A program made the translations under genes and the position numbers. Under the pieces are notes generated by a model. The model did no database searches, was not told the DNA's origin, and saw nothing but the letters and a program-made list of their open reading frames with translations. From DATEOR01 sp035296905 (lineage in GTDB: Bacteria; Actinomycetota; Thermoleophilia; Gaiellales; Gaiellaceae), in NCBI GenBank assembly GCA_035296905.1, contig DATHAA010000090.1, positions 1 to 32,900 of the forward strand: a stretch of DNA of 32,900 nucleotides, read 5' to 3'. Shown here in pieces: positions 15,415-24,848 of the stretch. Position 1 is the stretch's first letter; each line of letters starts with the position of its first letter.

Positions 15415-17018
15415 CCCAGCTCGTCGTGCACAGGCTCGCCCTCCGAGAGGGTGAGCACGACGCGCGCGTCCCCTACCGGACCGGCGCCCGAGTCGAAGAT
15501 GTCCCGGTCGAGGACGACGAGGTCGGCGAGCTTCCCCTCCTCGATCGTGCCCGTCTCGTCCTTGAGGAAATTGACGTAGGCGGAGCCGTGCGTCTGGGCG
15601 GCCAACGCCGTCGCGAGGTCGAGGCGCTCGTCGGGCAACATGGGCTCCCGGTCGCGCTCGGGATGCGGGACCCGCGTGACGGCGACCTCGACGATCGGGA
15701 GCGGGTTCGCCGTCGAAACGGTCCAGTCGCTCCCGAAAGCGAGCGACGCCCCGGCCCGGACGAGACTTCCGAAGGGATAGTGGTAGGCGGCGCGCTCGCC
15801 GATGAACGGGAGAGTGAGATCGTCGACGTAGGGGCTGTACGCGGCCCAGTACGGCTGCGCGTTCGCGACGACGCCGAGCTCGGCGAACCGCGGCTGGTCG
15901 TCAGGGTGGATCAGCTGGATGTGCGCGAGATGGTGGCGAGCGTCGCGCCGGCCGTTCGCCTCCTGAGCCGCCTCGATGGCGTCGAGGGACTCCCGGACGG
16001 CCCGGTCGCCGATCGTGTGCAGGTGCACCTGGAAGCCGTGCGAGTCGAGCAGGACGAGCATGCGCCGAAGCTCCTCGGCCTCGTGCATGGACATCCCGCG
16101 GTTTTCCGTGCCCTCGTACGGCTCGAGGAGAGAACCCGTGAAGTTCTCGAGCACGCCGTCCTGGAAAATCTTCACGCCGCGGATCCGAAGCCGCCCGAGC
16201 GATGCGCGTTCCCGCACCTCGAGGAGGTCGTCGATCTGCTCTTCGCCCCGTGAGCGGACCCACAGGAGGTTGCCCTCGACGCGCATCGTCAGCTGTCCGC
16301 GTCCGGCCACGGCGAGGTAGGCGGCCAGCGTCTCGGGCTCGACTACGGCGTCCTGCCACGCCGTGATGCCGAGTGCGTGCAGCTCGGCCTGCGCATTCAG
16401 GAGCGCCTGCTCCTGCTCGGCCGCGCTCGCCGGTGGAACGAGCGCGCTGACGAGCCCCATCGCGCCCTCGTGGAGCGCACCCGACGGGTCGCCCGCGGAG
16501 TCGCGCTCGATGCGGCCGTCGGCAGGATCGGCGGTTCGCGCGGTAATGCCCGCTAGCTCGAGCGCGCGGCTGTTCACCCAGGCCGTGTGCCCGTCACGGT
16601 TCTCGAGATAGACGGGCCGGTCGGGCACGACGGCGTCCAGCCGCTCCTTGTCTGGGTTCCCTCCGGAGAAGAAATCCATCGACCAGCCGTCGCCGGCGAT
16701 CCACTCGCGATCGGGATTCGCGGCCGCGTACCTCGCGATCTCCTCGAGGCAGTCCGTGGCCGAGGCCGTCTCGTGCAGGTTGCAGACGATGGCGAGCATC
16801 CCTCCGGCGAAGGGATGCAGGTGCGCGTCCTGGAACCCTGGAAGGACCGTGCAGCCCTCGAGCTCGACGACGCGCTCCGGGGAGAGACGGCCGAGCTCGA
16901 CCGAGGAGCCGACCGCTGCGATGCGGCCGCCGCGCACCGCAACGGCCTCGGCATCCCCGCCGGAAACGGTGTGCACGCGTCCTCCTCGAAGGAGCAGATC
17001 GACGGCGTTAGGGTTCAT
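15411..17018 (-). CDS. YtcJ-like amidohydrolase (N-substituted formamide deformylase family)
   Basis: A 535-residue amidohydrolase-3 protein. The metal-binding HxH is His66-Leu-His68 (FQDAHLHPFAGG). Further ligands lie in VHLHTIGDRAV, RHHLAHIQLIHPDD and FGSDWTVS. An N-terminal beta-sandwich (VDLLLRGGRVHTVSG) closes with the C-terminal strands (GKLADLVVLDRDIF). Relatives hydrolyse formamides, hydantoins or N-acyl compounds. ATG at 17018 is used because the family begins just there; another ATG at 17039 would overlap the divergent M20 gene. With the M20 and S15/S12 enzymes it suggests use of amide-linked substrates. Confidence 0.87.
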   Translation of the reverse strand: MNPNAVDLLLRGGRVHTVSGGDAEAVAVRGGRIAAVGSSVELGRLSPERVVELEGCTVLPGFQDAHLHPFAGGMLAIVCNLHETASATDCLEEIARYAAANPDREWIAGDGWSMDFFSGGNPDKERLDAVVPDRPVYLENRDGHTAWVNSRALELAGITARTADPADGRIERDSAGDPSGALHEGAMGLVSALVPPASAAEQEQALLNAQAELHALGITAWQDAVVEPETLAAYLAVAGRGQLTMRVEGNLLWVRSRGEEQIDDLLEVRERASLGRLRIRGVKIFQDGVLENFTGSLLEPYEGTENRGMSMHEAEELRRMLVLLDSHGFQVHLHTIGDRAVRESLDAIEAAQEANGRRDARHHLAHIQLIHPDDQPRFAELGVVANAQPYWAAYSPYVDDLTLPFIGERAAYHYPFGSLVRAGASLAFGSDWTVSTANPLPIVEVAVTRVPHPERDREPMLPDERLDLATALAAQTHGSAYVNFLKDETGTIEEGKLADLVVLDRDIFDSGAGPVGDARVVLTLSEGEPVHDELG

Positions 17019-17023
17019 CGCGA

Positions 17024-18241
17024 GTGGCGATCTTCTCATCAGCGGACGCTCGTCGCGCGGTCGAGCACGGCTTCGACGACTCGGTCGGTTTCCTCGCCGA
17101 CCTCGTCCGCGTTCCCAGCCTTCTCGGCGAGGAGGAGCCGGCGCAGCAGCTCGTCGAGGCGCGGCTTCGGGACCTCGGCTTCGAGATCGAGTCGGTGGTG
17201 CCCGACTCCGAGCAGCTGGCCGAGCGGCCCGACAGCGGCATCCCGCTCATCCCGTACGAGGGGCGCCGCTCCCTCGTCGGGACGATCGGAGAGGGCAGCG
17301 GCCGCTCGCTCGTCCTCAACGGGCACGTGGACGTCGTCAGCGCCGAGCCGGTCGACCGCTGGACGAAGGAGCCGTTCGGCGCCGAGGTTGCCGACGGGCG
17401 CATGTACGGCCGCGGCTCCTGTGACATGAAGGGCGGTGTGGCCGCGATGCTCCTCGGCGTCGAGGCCGCGCTCGCCGCCGGGCCGCTCCCCGGGTGGCTG
17501 GTGTACCAGAGCGTGATCGAGGAGGAGTGCGGCGGGAACGGTGCTCTCGCGGCGGTCCTCGCCGGGCCGCCGGTCGACGCGGCCCTGATCGCCGAGCCGA
17601 CCAACGGCGGCATGGACCTCGTCGCTGTCGGGGTCATCTGGGCGCGTATCGTGCTGGAGGCGGACTCCCGCCACGCCTCGAGCGCCGACCGCGGCTCGAA
17701 CCCGGTCGAGGCCGCCTACCCCGTCATGCAGGCGCTCCATGGGCTCGAAGCGGAGCTGAACTCGGACCCCGAGCCGGAGCTCGCCGGGCTCGGGCAACCG
17801 TACCTTCTCAACGTGGGCGCCCTGCACGCGGGCGACTGGCCATCCATGACGCCAGGGCGGGCCGTCCTGGATGTCCGCCTTGGCTTCCCCATCCGCATGG
17901 AGCCAGCGGAGGCGCAGGAGCGGCTGGCCGCGGCGGTTGGCGCCGCCGACCCCGCCGCCCAGGTGAAGTTCCGCGGCTTTCGCGCCCGCGGCTACTCCTT
18001 CGACCCGGAGAGCCCGTTCGTCCGACTGCTCGGCGACTGCCACGAGGAGGTGCGCGGCGGGCGGCCGAGGCCGGATCCCTCGCGCGCGACGACCGACCTT
18101 CGCTTCTTTGAGGGCCAGGCGGTCTGCTACGGCCCGACCGGCGAGAACCTGCACGGGGTGGACGAGTGGGTCGACCTCGAATCCGTCGCCGACGTCGCGA
18201 CGGTCATTGCACTCCTGATCAGGCGCTGGGGAGAGAGCTAG
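17024..18241 (+). CDS. M20-family metallopeptidase (ArgE/DapE/CPG2-like)
   Basis: A 405-residue di-zinc amidohydrolase. Metal ligands are His101 in LNGHVDVV, Asp134 in GSCDMKGG, the EEECGGNG acid cluster (Glu166-168), AEPTN, and a C-terminal His in GENLHGVDEWV. The lid domain (about 190-300) carries RHASSADRGSNPVEAA. The family removes acyl groups or single residues from amino-acid amides (ArgE, DapE, carboxypeptidase G2, aminoacylase). The only sensible start is GTG at 17024, because an in-frame stop lies at 17009. That places it 5 bp from the divergent amidohydrolase ATG. The stop TAG overlaps the stop of the convergent ABC ATPase gene. Confidence 0.88.
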   Translation: MAIFSSADARRAVEHGFDDSVGFLADLVRVPSLLGEEEPAQQLVEARLRDLGFEIESVVPDSEQLAERPDSGIPLIPYEGRRSLVGTIGEGSGRSLVLNGHVDVVSAEPVDRWTKEPFGAEVADGRMYGRGSCDMKGGVAAMLLGVEAALAAGPLPGWLVYQSVIEEECGGNGALAAVLAGPPVDAALIAEPTNGGMDLVAVGVIWARIVLEADSRHASSADRGSNPVEAAYPVMQALHGLEAELNSDPEPELAGLGQPYLLNVGALHAGDWPSMTPGRAVLDVRLGFPIRMEPAEAQERLAAAVGAADPAAQVKFRGFRARGYSFDPESPFVRLLGDCHEEVRGGRPRPDPSRATTDLRFFEGQAVCYGPTGENLHGVDEWVDLESVADVATVIALLIRRWGES

Positions 18242-19242
18242 ACCCGGATGCAGGCGGCGCGGTGCTCGGGATCCCGGCTTGCCGCCGGCCGCCGGAGCTC
18301 CGGGTCGACGGTCTTGCACTCCGCGATTGCCATCGGGCAGCGGGGGTTGAAGCGGCAGCCGGGAGGGATGTGGATCGAGTTCGGCGTCTCCCCGCGGAGG
18401 ATCTGAGGAGTCCCGCGGTCGCGCGGGTCCCGCTTCGGCACGACGGAGAGGAGGGCGCGGGTGTACGGGTGTTGCGCGTTCTCGATCACCTCGCGCGTCG
18501 GTCCCTCCTCGACGATCCGGCCCAGGTACATGACGGCGATTCGGTCGGCGTAGTGGGCGGCCGTGGAGAGGTCGTGCGTGATCATCAGCACGGCGAGGCC
18601 GTTGTCCCGCAGCTCGTCGAGGATCGAGAGGATTCCCGCGCGCACCGAGACGTCGAGCATGGAGACGGGCTCGTCTGCGACGAGGAGCTCGGGGTGGAGG
18701 ACGAGGCTCGCCGCGATCGCCACCCGTTGCCGCTGCCCACCGGAAAGCTCGTGCGGATAGCGGTCGATGTAGAGCTCCGGCGGCGTGAGGCCCGCGAGCT
18801 CGAGCGCACGCTTGACCTCTTCGCGCCGGTCGTCCTTGGAGCCGATGCCGTGCACCTGGAGCGGCTCTTCGATCGTCGCGCCAACGCGGAAGCGCGGGTC
18901 GAGCGACTCGTAGGGATCCTGGTAGACGATCTGCATCCGCCGGCGCAGCGGGCGGAGCTGCTTGGCCGAGAGCCCGGAAATCTCCTCGCCGTCGAAACGG
19001 ATCGAGCCGCCGCTCAGCTCGATCATGCGGAGGATCGACTGGGCGGTGGAGGTCTTGCCGCAGCCTGACTCCCCCACGAGGGCCAGCATCTCACCGCGCT
19101 TCAGCGAGAACGAGACGCCGTCCACCGCGCGCACCTCGAGCTTCGGTGCGCGGCTGACGGTGCCGACGATGCCGCGGCCGACCGGATAGCGCGCGTGGAG
19201 CCCCTCGACCTCGAGCAGGGGCTTCGAGCCATTGGTGCTCAC
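18238..19242 (-). CDS. Peptide ABC transporter ATP-binding protein (OppF/DppF-like)
   Basis: A 334-residue ATPase. Walker A is GESGCGKT (57-64), the Q-loop is VYQDPYESLDP, the signature LSGGQRQRVAI, Walker B LLVADEP and the switch His MITHD. The C-terminal oligopeptide/dipeptide extension has two Cys (GCRFNPRCPMAIAECK) that in relatives bind an Fe-S cluster or are structural. It is the last gene of the minus-strand operon and overlaps the OppD-like gene by 4 bases. It forms the cytoplasmic motor with that protein. YESLDP in the Q-loop region is the text typical of OppF-type rather than OppD-type subunits. Confidence 0.92.
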   Translation of the reverse strand: MSTNGSKPLLEVEGLHARYPVGRGIVGTVSRAPKLEVRAVDGVSFSLKRGEMLALVGESGCGKTSTAQSILRMIELSGGSIRFDGEEISGLSAKQLRPLRRRMQIVYQDPYESLDPRFRVGATIEEPLQVHGIGSKDDRREEVKRALELAGLTPPELYIDRYPHELSGGQRQRVAIAASLVLHPELLVADEPVSMLDVSVRAGILSILDELRDNGLAVLMITHDLSTAAHYADRIAVMYLGRIVEEGPTREVIENAQHPYTRALLSVVPKRDPRDRGTPQILRGETPNSIHIPPGCRFNPRCPMAIAECKTVDPELRRPAASRDPEHRAACIRV

Positions 19243-20219
19243 GCCGGCAGCGCCTCGCGGACGTGGTCGTTCAGATGACAGGCGGCCACGTGGCGCTCAC
19301 CAACGGATTTGAGGAGCGGCGTTTCGATCGGACAGGGCGCGAAGGCGCGGTCGCATCGTGGCTGGAACGGACAGCCGACGATGGGCCTGTCGAGGCGGGG
19401 CGGGGCGCCGGGGATCGAGGCCACGCGCTCCCCGCCCGCATGCAGGTCCGGCGTGGCGGCGAAGAGGAGGCGGGTGTACGGGTGCCTCGGCGTGTGGAAG
19501 AGCGCGTCGGTCGAGGCCGCCTCTGCGACCTCGCCCGCGTACATGACCGCGGCGCGGTCGCAGACCTGGGCAACGACGGGGAGGTCATGCGTGACGAGAA
19601 TGAGCGCGAGGTTGAAATCGGAAGCGAGCGAGCCGAGTAGCTCGAGGATCTGCGCCTGCACCATCACGTCGAGGGCAGTCGTGGGCTCGTCCGCGAGGAG
19701 GATCTTGGGCTCGCACGCGAGTGCCATGGCGATCGCCGCGCGCTGGCGCATGCCGCCCGAGAACTCATGCGGATAGCGGGCAGCGCGATCCTTCGAGATG
19801 CCGACCCGTTCGAGCAGTTCCTCGACCTGCCGTCGCGCGACCCTCCCCTCGGCGACCCCGTGCAGCCGCATCGGCTCTTCGATCTGCGAGCCGACGGTCT
19901 TCACCGGGTTGAAGGCGTTCATCGCGCCCTGAAAGACCATGGCGATGTCGCTCCACCGGTGCGGGCTCACCGACTCCTCGCCGCGCTCGAGGATGTTCTC
20001 CCCCTCGAGCCTGACTTCCCCCGAGACGCTTGCGTTGGGCGGCAGAAGGCCCATGAGGGAGAGCATTGCGGTGGTCTTCCCGCACCCGGACTCGCCGACA
20101 AGACCGAAGCGCTCCCCGCCCTCGAGGTCGAAGCTCACCCCCCGCACTGCGTGCAGCTCGCCTCCATTCGGGAGCTCGAACCAGATGTTCAGGTCCTCGA
20201 CTGCGAGGAGCGGCGTCAT
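19239..20219 (-). CDS. Peptide ABC transporter ATP-binding protein (OppD/DppD-like)
   Basis: A 326-residue ATPase. Walker A is GESGCGKT, the Q-loop VFQGAMNAFNPVKTV, the signature EFSGGMRQRAAIAMAL, Walker B ILLADEPTTALD and the switch His VTHD. It ends in an oligo_HPY extension with Cys residues (GCPFQPRCDRAFAPCP). The text QGAMNAFNP and GMRQR is characteristic of the OppD member of the ATPase pair. ATG at 20219 overlaps the upstream permease stop; the frame is open further upstream but only over the permease gene. Motor subunit of the importer encoded at 18238-23901. Confidence 0.92.
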   Translation of the reverse strand: MTPLLAVEDLNIWFELPNGGELHAVRGVSFDLEGGERFGLVGESGCGKTTAMLSLMGLLPPNASVSGEVRLEGENILERGEESVSPHRWSDIAMVFQGAMNAFNPVKTVGSQIEEPMRLHGVAEGRVARRQVEELLERVGISKDRAARYPHEFSGGMRQRAAIAMALACEPKILLADEPTTALDVMVQAQILELLGSLASDFNLALILVTHDLPVVAQVCDRAAVMYAGEVAEAASTDALFHTPRHPYTRLLFAATPDLHAGGERVASIPGAPPRLDRPIVGCPFQPRCDRAFAPCPIETPLLKSVGERHVAACHLNDHVREALPA

Positions 20220-21175
20220 TCGGTGTCGAGCTTCCCGCGCAGCGGCCTGACCTTGAAGCGGCGTACCGAGAGGTGCCCGACGCGGAGGCGGGGGTTGAGC
20301 CCGTCTTCGAGCGACTGCCCGAAGATCGTCGCTCCGAGCACGATGAGCGTGACGCAGAGTCCGGGCGGCACGATCGCCCACCACGCGTTGTTGAGGATGG
20401 CGTCGTCCTGAAAGGCGTTCTCGATCAACCGGCCCCACGAGATCACGCTCGGGTCGCCTAGCCCGAGGAACGTGATGAAGGTCTCCGCGAAGATCGCGTA
20501 CGCGACGAGGAGCACGGTGTTGGCGATGAGCAGGGGGGCGACTTGCGGAAGGATGTGCTTGAAGATGAGGCGGCTGTTTCCTGCACCGAGGGCCCGTGAG
20601 CGCTTGACATAGACCCGTTCGCGCACGCTCTTCACCTGGGCGCGGATCAGCCTGGCCGTCGTCGTCCAGTAGATGATCCCGATGATGATGATGATGTTCG
20701 TGAGGCTGCGTCCGAAGAGCGCGGCCGCCACAATCATGAGCGGGATGTCGGGAATCACGAGGAAGTAATCCGTCATCCGCATGAGCGCGATGTCGGTCTT
20801 GCCCCCGAAGAAACCGGAGAGGACCCCGATCGTTCCCCCGATGATCGCGGACACGAGTGCGGCGCAGAAACCAACGAGGAGCGACACCCGAGTCCCCGCG
20901 ATCAGGAGGCGGATCATGTCGGCGCCGCCGCCGTCGAGCCCAAGGGGATGGGCGGTGCTCGGGGGCTCGAAGATCGGCCCCACCTTCGCCTTCGGGTCCC
21001 CGCTCAGGAAGAGCGGGGCAACGAGGGCGATGATGACGAAGGCGCCGATGATGGCGAGGCCGATGAGCGCCTGTGGCTGAGTGAGGATGGCGGTCTTGAT
21101 CGCGCCGGGCCGGCGCGGCGCGGCCTGGGCGAGACCGCTGTCGGCCGCGGCGGCTCCCTGGGTCGAGGCGCTCAC
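20216..21175 (-). CDS. Peptide ABC transporter permease (OppC/DppC-like)
   Basis: A 319-residue inner-membrane permease. After a short cytoplasmic N-terminus comes a first helix (LIGLAIIGAFVIIALVAPLF), an external loop (PPSTAHPLGLDGGGADMIRL, the OppC hallmark), and five further helices. The EAA coupling loop reads RSRALGAGNSRLIFKHILPQ. GTG at 21175 overlaps the upstream permease stop (GTGA). It pairs with the OppB-like protein to form the channel. A run of Ile residues (NIIIIIGIIYW) marks helix four. Confidence 0.92.
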   Translation of the reverse strand: MSASTQGAAAADSGLAQAAPRRPGAIKTAILTQPQALIGLAIIGAFVIIALVAPLFLSGDPKAKVGPIFEPPSTAHPLGLDGGGADMIRLLIAGTRVSLLVGFCAALVSAIIGGTIGVLSGFFGGKTDIALMRMTDYFLVIPDIPLMIVAAALFGRSLTNIIIIIGIIYWTTTARLIRAQVKSVRERVYVKRSRALGAGNSRLIFKHILPQVAPLLIANTVLLVAYAIFAETFITFLGLGDPSVISWGRLIENAFQDDAILNNAWWAIVPPGLCVTLIVLGATIFGQSLEDGLNPRLRVGHLSVRRFKVRPLRGKLDTE

Positions 21176-22146
21176 GTCGACACCCTCGGGTCGAGCTTGA
21201 AGTAGAGGAGGTCGGCGACCAGGTTGGCGAAGATCACGGAGAACGTGAGCAGCAGGAAGGCGCCCTGGAGGATTGGATAGTCGCGCTGGTCGATCGCCTC
21301 GACCACGGCGAGGCCGATGCCCGGGTACGAGAAGACGTACTCGATCGTGATCGACCCGCCGATGATGAATCCGAGCGAGAGTGCGATCAGGGTGATGATC
21401 GGAAGCGCCGCATTGCGGAGCCCGTGCTTCCATACGATCGACCAGTTCGAGAGACCCTTGGCCCTCGCCGTGAGCACGTAGTCCTCGCCGAGGGTTTCGA
21501 GCATGGCCGAGCGGACGACGAGCGCGTACTCCCCGAAAAGGACGAGCCCGAGGGTCAGTGCGGGGAGGATCATGTGGCGCATCTTGTCCACGAAGACGTC
21601 CCATGTAGATGCATCGCTCAAGATCCCCAGCGTCGGATCCTTGATCCCCGACGTGGGCAGGCCGAGCGCGCCCGCGACGAACAGGACCATGAGCAGGCCG
21701 AGCCACTGAGGGGGCATCGAGTAGAAGGCGAGGCCGGTCCAGAGCCCGCCCTTGTCGGCCGCCGTGCCCCGCCTCCAGGCGGAGATCACCCCCACGAGGA
21801 TGCCGAACACGATGGAGAAGAAGGTGCCGAGCGCGACCATCGCGATCGTGTTTTTGATCGGCGGCCAGATTTCGGTGGTCACGGGCGCCTGTGAGCGCAG
21901 CGACCGGCCGAAATCACCGTGCGCGAGATCGTTGAGGTAGAGCTTGTACTGCTGCCACTTCGACTCGTCGAGCCCGAGCTCCTGGCGCTGGTAGTCCTTG
22001 AACGCCTGCGTGCACTGCCGGCACCGAAGAGCGGAGACCGCGTCTCCGGAGAGGGTGCGGAAGAGGACGAAGTTCAGCGTGATCGCCACGAACACCGTCA
22101 CGGCGGCGAACAAGAGCCGCTTGGCCAGGTAGTCGAAGCCGCCCAT
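21172..22146 (-). CDS. Peptide ABC transporter permease (OppB/DppB-like)
   Basis: A 324-residue permease with six predicted helices. It starts RLLFAAVTVFVAITLNFVLF, the usual OppB N-terminus. A large external loop follows, with the coupling segment TARAKGLSNWSIVWKHGLRN and the C-terminal LGFIIGGSITIEYVFSYPGIG, which is diagnostic for the family. An unusual CRQC pair sits in the first external loop (residues 42-45), where most relatives have no cysteines; it could form a disulfide. The 3' end overlaps the OppC-like start; the substrate-binding protein ends 27 bp upstream. Confidence 0.92.
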   Translation of the reverse strand: MGGFDYLAKRLLFAAVTVFVAITLNFVLFRTLSGDAVSALRCRQCTQAFKDYQRQELGLDESKWQQYKLYLNDLAHGDFGRSLRSQAPVTTEIWPPIKNTIAMVALGTFFSIVFGILVGVISAWRRGTAADKGGLWTGLAFYSMPPQWLGLLMVLFVAGALGLPTSGIKDPTLGILSDASTWDVFVDKMRHMILPALTLGLVLFGEYALVVRSAMLETLGEDYVLTARAKGLSNWSIVWKHGLRNAALPIITLIALSLGFIIGGSITIEYVFSYPGIGLAVVEAIDQRDYPILQGAFLLLTFSVIFANLVADLLYFKLDPRVST

Positions 22147-22173
22147 CGCCCTCTTCCGCTTCCGAGGCCGCTC

Positions 22174-23901
22174 CTATCCCACTTTGCTCACCCGCGTCCA
22201 GTACATCTTCGCGTAGGCGTTCAGGTTGGGCTCGATGCCCGTCCATTCCTTCGTGTGCGCGTCGATGTACTGGTGCTCGGTCAGCTGGGTGTAGAGGAAG
22301 TTGTCGTAGATCATCTGCTCCATTTGCTGGACGATCGCGGCGCGCTCGTCCTCGTCGATGGTCGTGCCCTGCTTGTCGTACAGAGCGTCGTAGTCCGGGT
22401 TGTCCCAGCCTGTGTCGCTCCAGGAGCACCATTGGCCCTTCGTGACGACGGAGAGCATGAAGTCAGGGTCGACGTAGCCGACCCAGTCCCACATGGCGAT
22501 GTCCCAGCCGGTGTAGCCGGAGTTCGTCGCGGGATCGCAGTGATCGGTGGTCTCGATCTCGTAGGCCGCAGTCGAGTCGCCGCCGATCTGGAGCGTGACG
22601 TCGACGCCCGCCTGGGCGAAGCCCTCCTTGACGATCTCGAAAGAGCGCTCGCCGTTGAAGTCGAGCGATGTCGGCTGCATGATCTCGTACTGCATTTTGT
22701 GCGCCGGCTGTGCGTACTTGCCGGTCGTCGCCGGGGCGATGCGGGTGCCGTCCGGCCCCCGCTTATAGCCGAGGTCGTCGAGCATCTGGTTGCCCGCGTC
22801 GCAGTCGTACTCGAGCGGCCCCAGGTTCTTGTTCTCGTAGAGCGAGATGTGCCCGGGCAGGCTCTCGACCTTGTCCGCGTAGCCATTGAAGACGACCTCG
22901 ATGATCTTGTCGCGGTCGATGCACATCGAGAGCGCCTTCTTGACCTGCGGGTCGAGGAGCTCGCGGTTCTTGTCCTTGTACGGGTTCGAGTTCCAGGTGA
23001 TGTTCGTGGTCTCGGCGCCAGGGACCTGGTTGACCTGGATGTTCGAGTCCTGTTTGAGGACGTCGACCGCGTTGAAGGGCACCTGGTCGACCCAGTCGAC
23101 CTGGCCGCCCTTGAGGTCCGCGATCATCGAGTCGGCGTTCGTGTAGTACGTCTGGGCGACCGCCTGCACGTGGGCCGGCTCTCCCCAGTAGTTCGGGTCG
23201 GGAATGAAGACGGTCGTGCCCTTCTTCTCGTACTGCTTCACGGTAAATGCGCCGCCGGTGACCATCGAGCCGACGTCCTGCTCGGGGTGGTGCGTCTTCA
23301 GGCCTTTCCCGTCCCCGGTCGCGTACTGCTCCCAGACATGTTGCGGAAGGATGAAGAACTGCTCCAGCTGTGCGAGCGCGTTTCCAACCGGCGCCTTGTA
23401 GTTGATGACGACGGTCGCCGGGTCGGGAGCTTCCGCATCCCGCACGTGGTTCAGCGCCGGGGCCATGACGGCCGTCGGCCCGCTCGCGTACTTGACGGTC
23501 GTGTTGACCGTCCACGCGACGTCGTCGGCGGTCAGCGGCTGGCCGTCCGACCACTTCGTCCCCGTATGGAGATGGAACGTCCAGGTCTTTCCGTCGCTGG
23601 ACGTGTCCCACGACTCAGCGAGATCGCCGACGATCGTGTACTCGCCGTCCTGATAGTCGTACTGGACGAGCTGGGGATAGACCATGATGAAGGCGTTGAA
23701 GGCCTGCGACTCGATGAAGTTCCACGGGTTGAACGAGTCGATGTAGTTGGTCGTCCCGATCCTGAGGATGCCTCCCTCGGTGACGGCGCCGGTCTCGGAG
23801 CCGCCGGAGCCCGTGGCGTTTCCGCCCGAGCCTCCGCAAGCGGTCAGTGCCAACGCCAGCGCCGCGAGGAACGCGACGACAACGGGAATTGTCCTTCTCA
23901 T
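22174..23901 (-). CDS. ABC transporter substrate-binding lipoprotein (SBP family 5, peptide type)
   Basis: A 575-residue solute-binding protein. A lipoprotein signal ends in LTAC (Cys22) followed by a flexible GGSGGNATGSGGSETG linker, so it is lipid-anchored outside the membrane. Family-5 landmarks are GGILRIGTTNYIDSFNPW, then LAESWDTSSDGKTWTFHLHTGTKWSDG (here split over 57-110) and ALSMCIDRDKII. This family binds peptides, nickel or murein peptides. ATG at 23901 has a strong AGGGAGG site. The start overlaps the LD-carboxypeptidase stop by 4 bases, tying the importer to peptidoglycan-peptide processing. Confidence 0.92.
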   Translation of the reverse strand: MRRTIPVVVAFLAALALALTACGGSGGNATGSGGSETGAVTEGGILRIGTTNYIDSFNPWNFIESQAFNAFIMVYPQLVQYDYQDGEYTIVGDLAESWDTSSDGKTWTFHLHTGTKWSDGQPLTADDVAWTVNTTVKYASGPTAVMAPALNHVRDAEAPDPATVVINYKAPVGNALAQLEQFFILPQHVWEQYATGDGKGLKTHHPEQDVGSMVTGGAFTVKQYEKKGTTVFIPDPNYWGEPAHVQAVAQTYYTNADSMIADLKGGQVDWVDQVPFNAVDVLKQDSNIQVNQVPGAETTNITWNSNPYKDKNRELLDPQVKKALSMCIDRDKIIEVVFNGYADKVESLPGHISLYENKNLGPLEYDCDAGNQMLDDLGYKRGPDGTRIAPATTGKYAQPAHKMQYEIMQPTSLDFNGERSFEIVKEGFAQAGVDVTLQIGGDSTAAYEIETTDHCDPATNSGYTGWDIAMWDWVGYVDPDFMLSVVTKGQWCSWSDTGWDNPDYDALYDKQGTTIDEDERAAIVQQMEQMIYDNFLYTQLTEHQYIDAHTKEWTGIEPNLNAYAKMYWTRVSKVG

Positions 23902-24848
23902 GCCGTCCTCCCTTTCTCCCTCGGCGTTGCGAGGGACTTCCCGCGCTGGGTCAGCGCAGGCTCGTCGATCGTGAGTGTGCGGGCATCGGCGTCGAGTGTG
24001 GCGGGAACGCCGAGGGGGAGTGTCGCAAGGTTCTTTCCGTGGCCCAAGGGCAGCTTGTATAGCACGGGGACCCCGAGCGGCTCCAGCCTTTGCTCCAAAA
24101 CGTCCTCCAGTGACTTGGTCCTTGGCCATTCGGGCCTATCCTCGCGCCACTCGCACTTCTCCATCTCGCCTACTATGACTCCGAGCACCCGGTCGAGTTT
24201 GCCGGCATGGGCGAGCTGGACGAGGGCCCCGTCGATGTACCAGGGCGGCGCATCGACGTCCTCGAAGAAGAAGATGGCGCCGTCGAGGTCGATCTCCCAG
24301 GGAGTTCCCATGGTTTGCATGAGGAGCCAGAGGCAGCCGCCTGCGAGCGGGGCGGAGACCTTGCCGCCCGCGATCGCGCGTACATACGGGTCGTCCGGGT
24401 CGCGCGGAACGTCGCCCTCGCCGCCGCCGCGCAGCACCTCGAGGAAGCGCGCGCGGGTAAACGCCGTCGCCTCCTTGTCGCCCACACCTGCGACACCGGG
24501 GCCGTAGAAGGTGGCGAGACCCGTGCGCTGGCGGATCGCGACGTGAAGGGCGGTGATGTCGGAATAGCCGATGAACGGCTTCGGGTTCGCGGCGATGACA
24601 TCGAAGTCAAGGAAGGGAATCGCCTGGGCCGAGCCGTAGCCACCCTGCATGCAGTGGACGACGTCGACTTCCGGGTCGGCGAAGAGCGTGTTCAGGTCGT
24701 CGGCGCGCTGCTCGGGCGGGCCCGCGACGAAATCGTCCCGTCCGTCGACCCCCGGCGCCAGCTTGACGCAGTACCCCTGGGCCTCCCACCACTCGACTCC
24801 GCGGAGAAGGTCGGAGCGGTTCTCCCAGGGGCTCGCAGGCGCGGCCAC
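23898..24848 (-). CDS. LD-carboxypeptidase / MccF-like serine peptidase (S66)
   Basis: S66 peptidase. The nucleophile Ser is in FIGYSDITALH, the Glu in FFFEDVDAPP and the His in PLGHGKNLATLPLG. The oxyanion-loop text is MQGGYGSAQAIPFLDFD. The family cuts the L-D bond of tetrapeptides during murein recycling (LdcA) or inactivates microcin C-type conjugates (MccF). GTG at 24848 gives 316 residues but leaves the expected N-terminal strand (GGTIGVAAPASP) partly outside. The same frame stays open to a stop at 24912 with only CTG (24902) as a possible earlier start. It heads the importer operon, so imported murein peptides may be its substrates; there is no signal peptide, fitting a cytoplasmic site. 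Confidence 0.85.
   Translation of the reverse strand: MAAPASPWENRSDLLRGVEWWEAQGYCVKLAPGVDGRDDFVAGPPEQRADDLNTLFADPEVDVVHCMQGGYGSAQAIPFLDFDVIAANPKPFIGYSDITALHVAIRQRTGLATFYGPGVAGVGDKEATAFTRARFLEVLRGGGEGDVPRDPDDPYVRAIAGGKVSAPLAGGCLWLLMQTMGTPWEIDLDGAIFFFEDVDAPPWYIDGALVQLAHAGKLDRVLGVIVGEMEKCEWREDRPEWPRTKSLEDVLEQRLEPLGVPVLYKLPLGHGKNLATLPLGVPATLDADARTLTIDEPALTQRGKSLATPREKGRTA

Noticed and set aside
21919..24507. An 862-codon plus-strand frame opposite the binding-protein gene
   Set aside because: Composition is Val/Arg/Asp-rich antisense text with no domain; the minus-strand lipoprotein and peptidase genes are unmistakable.
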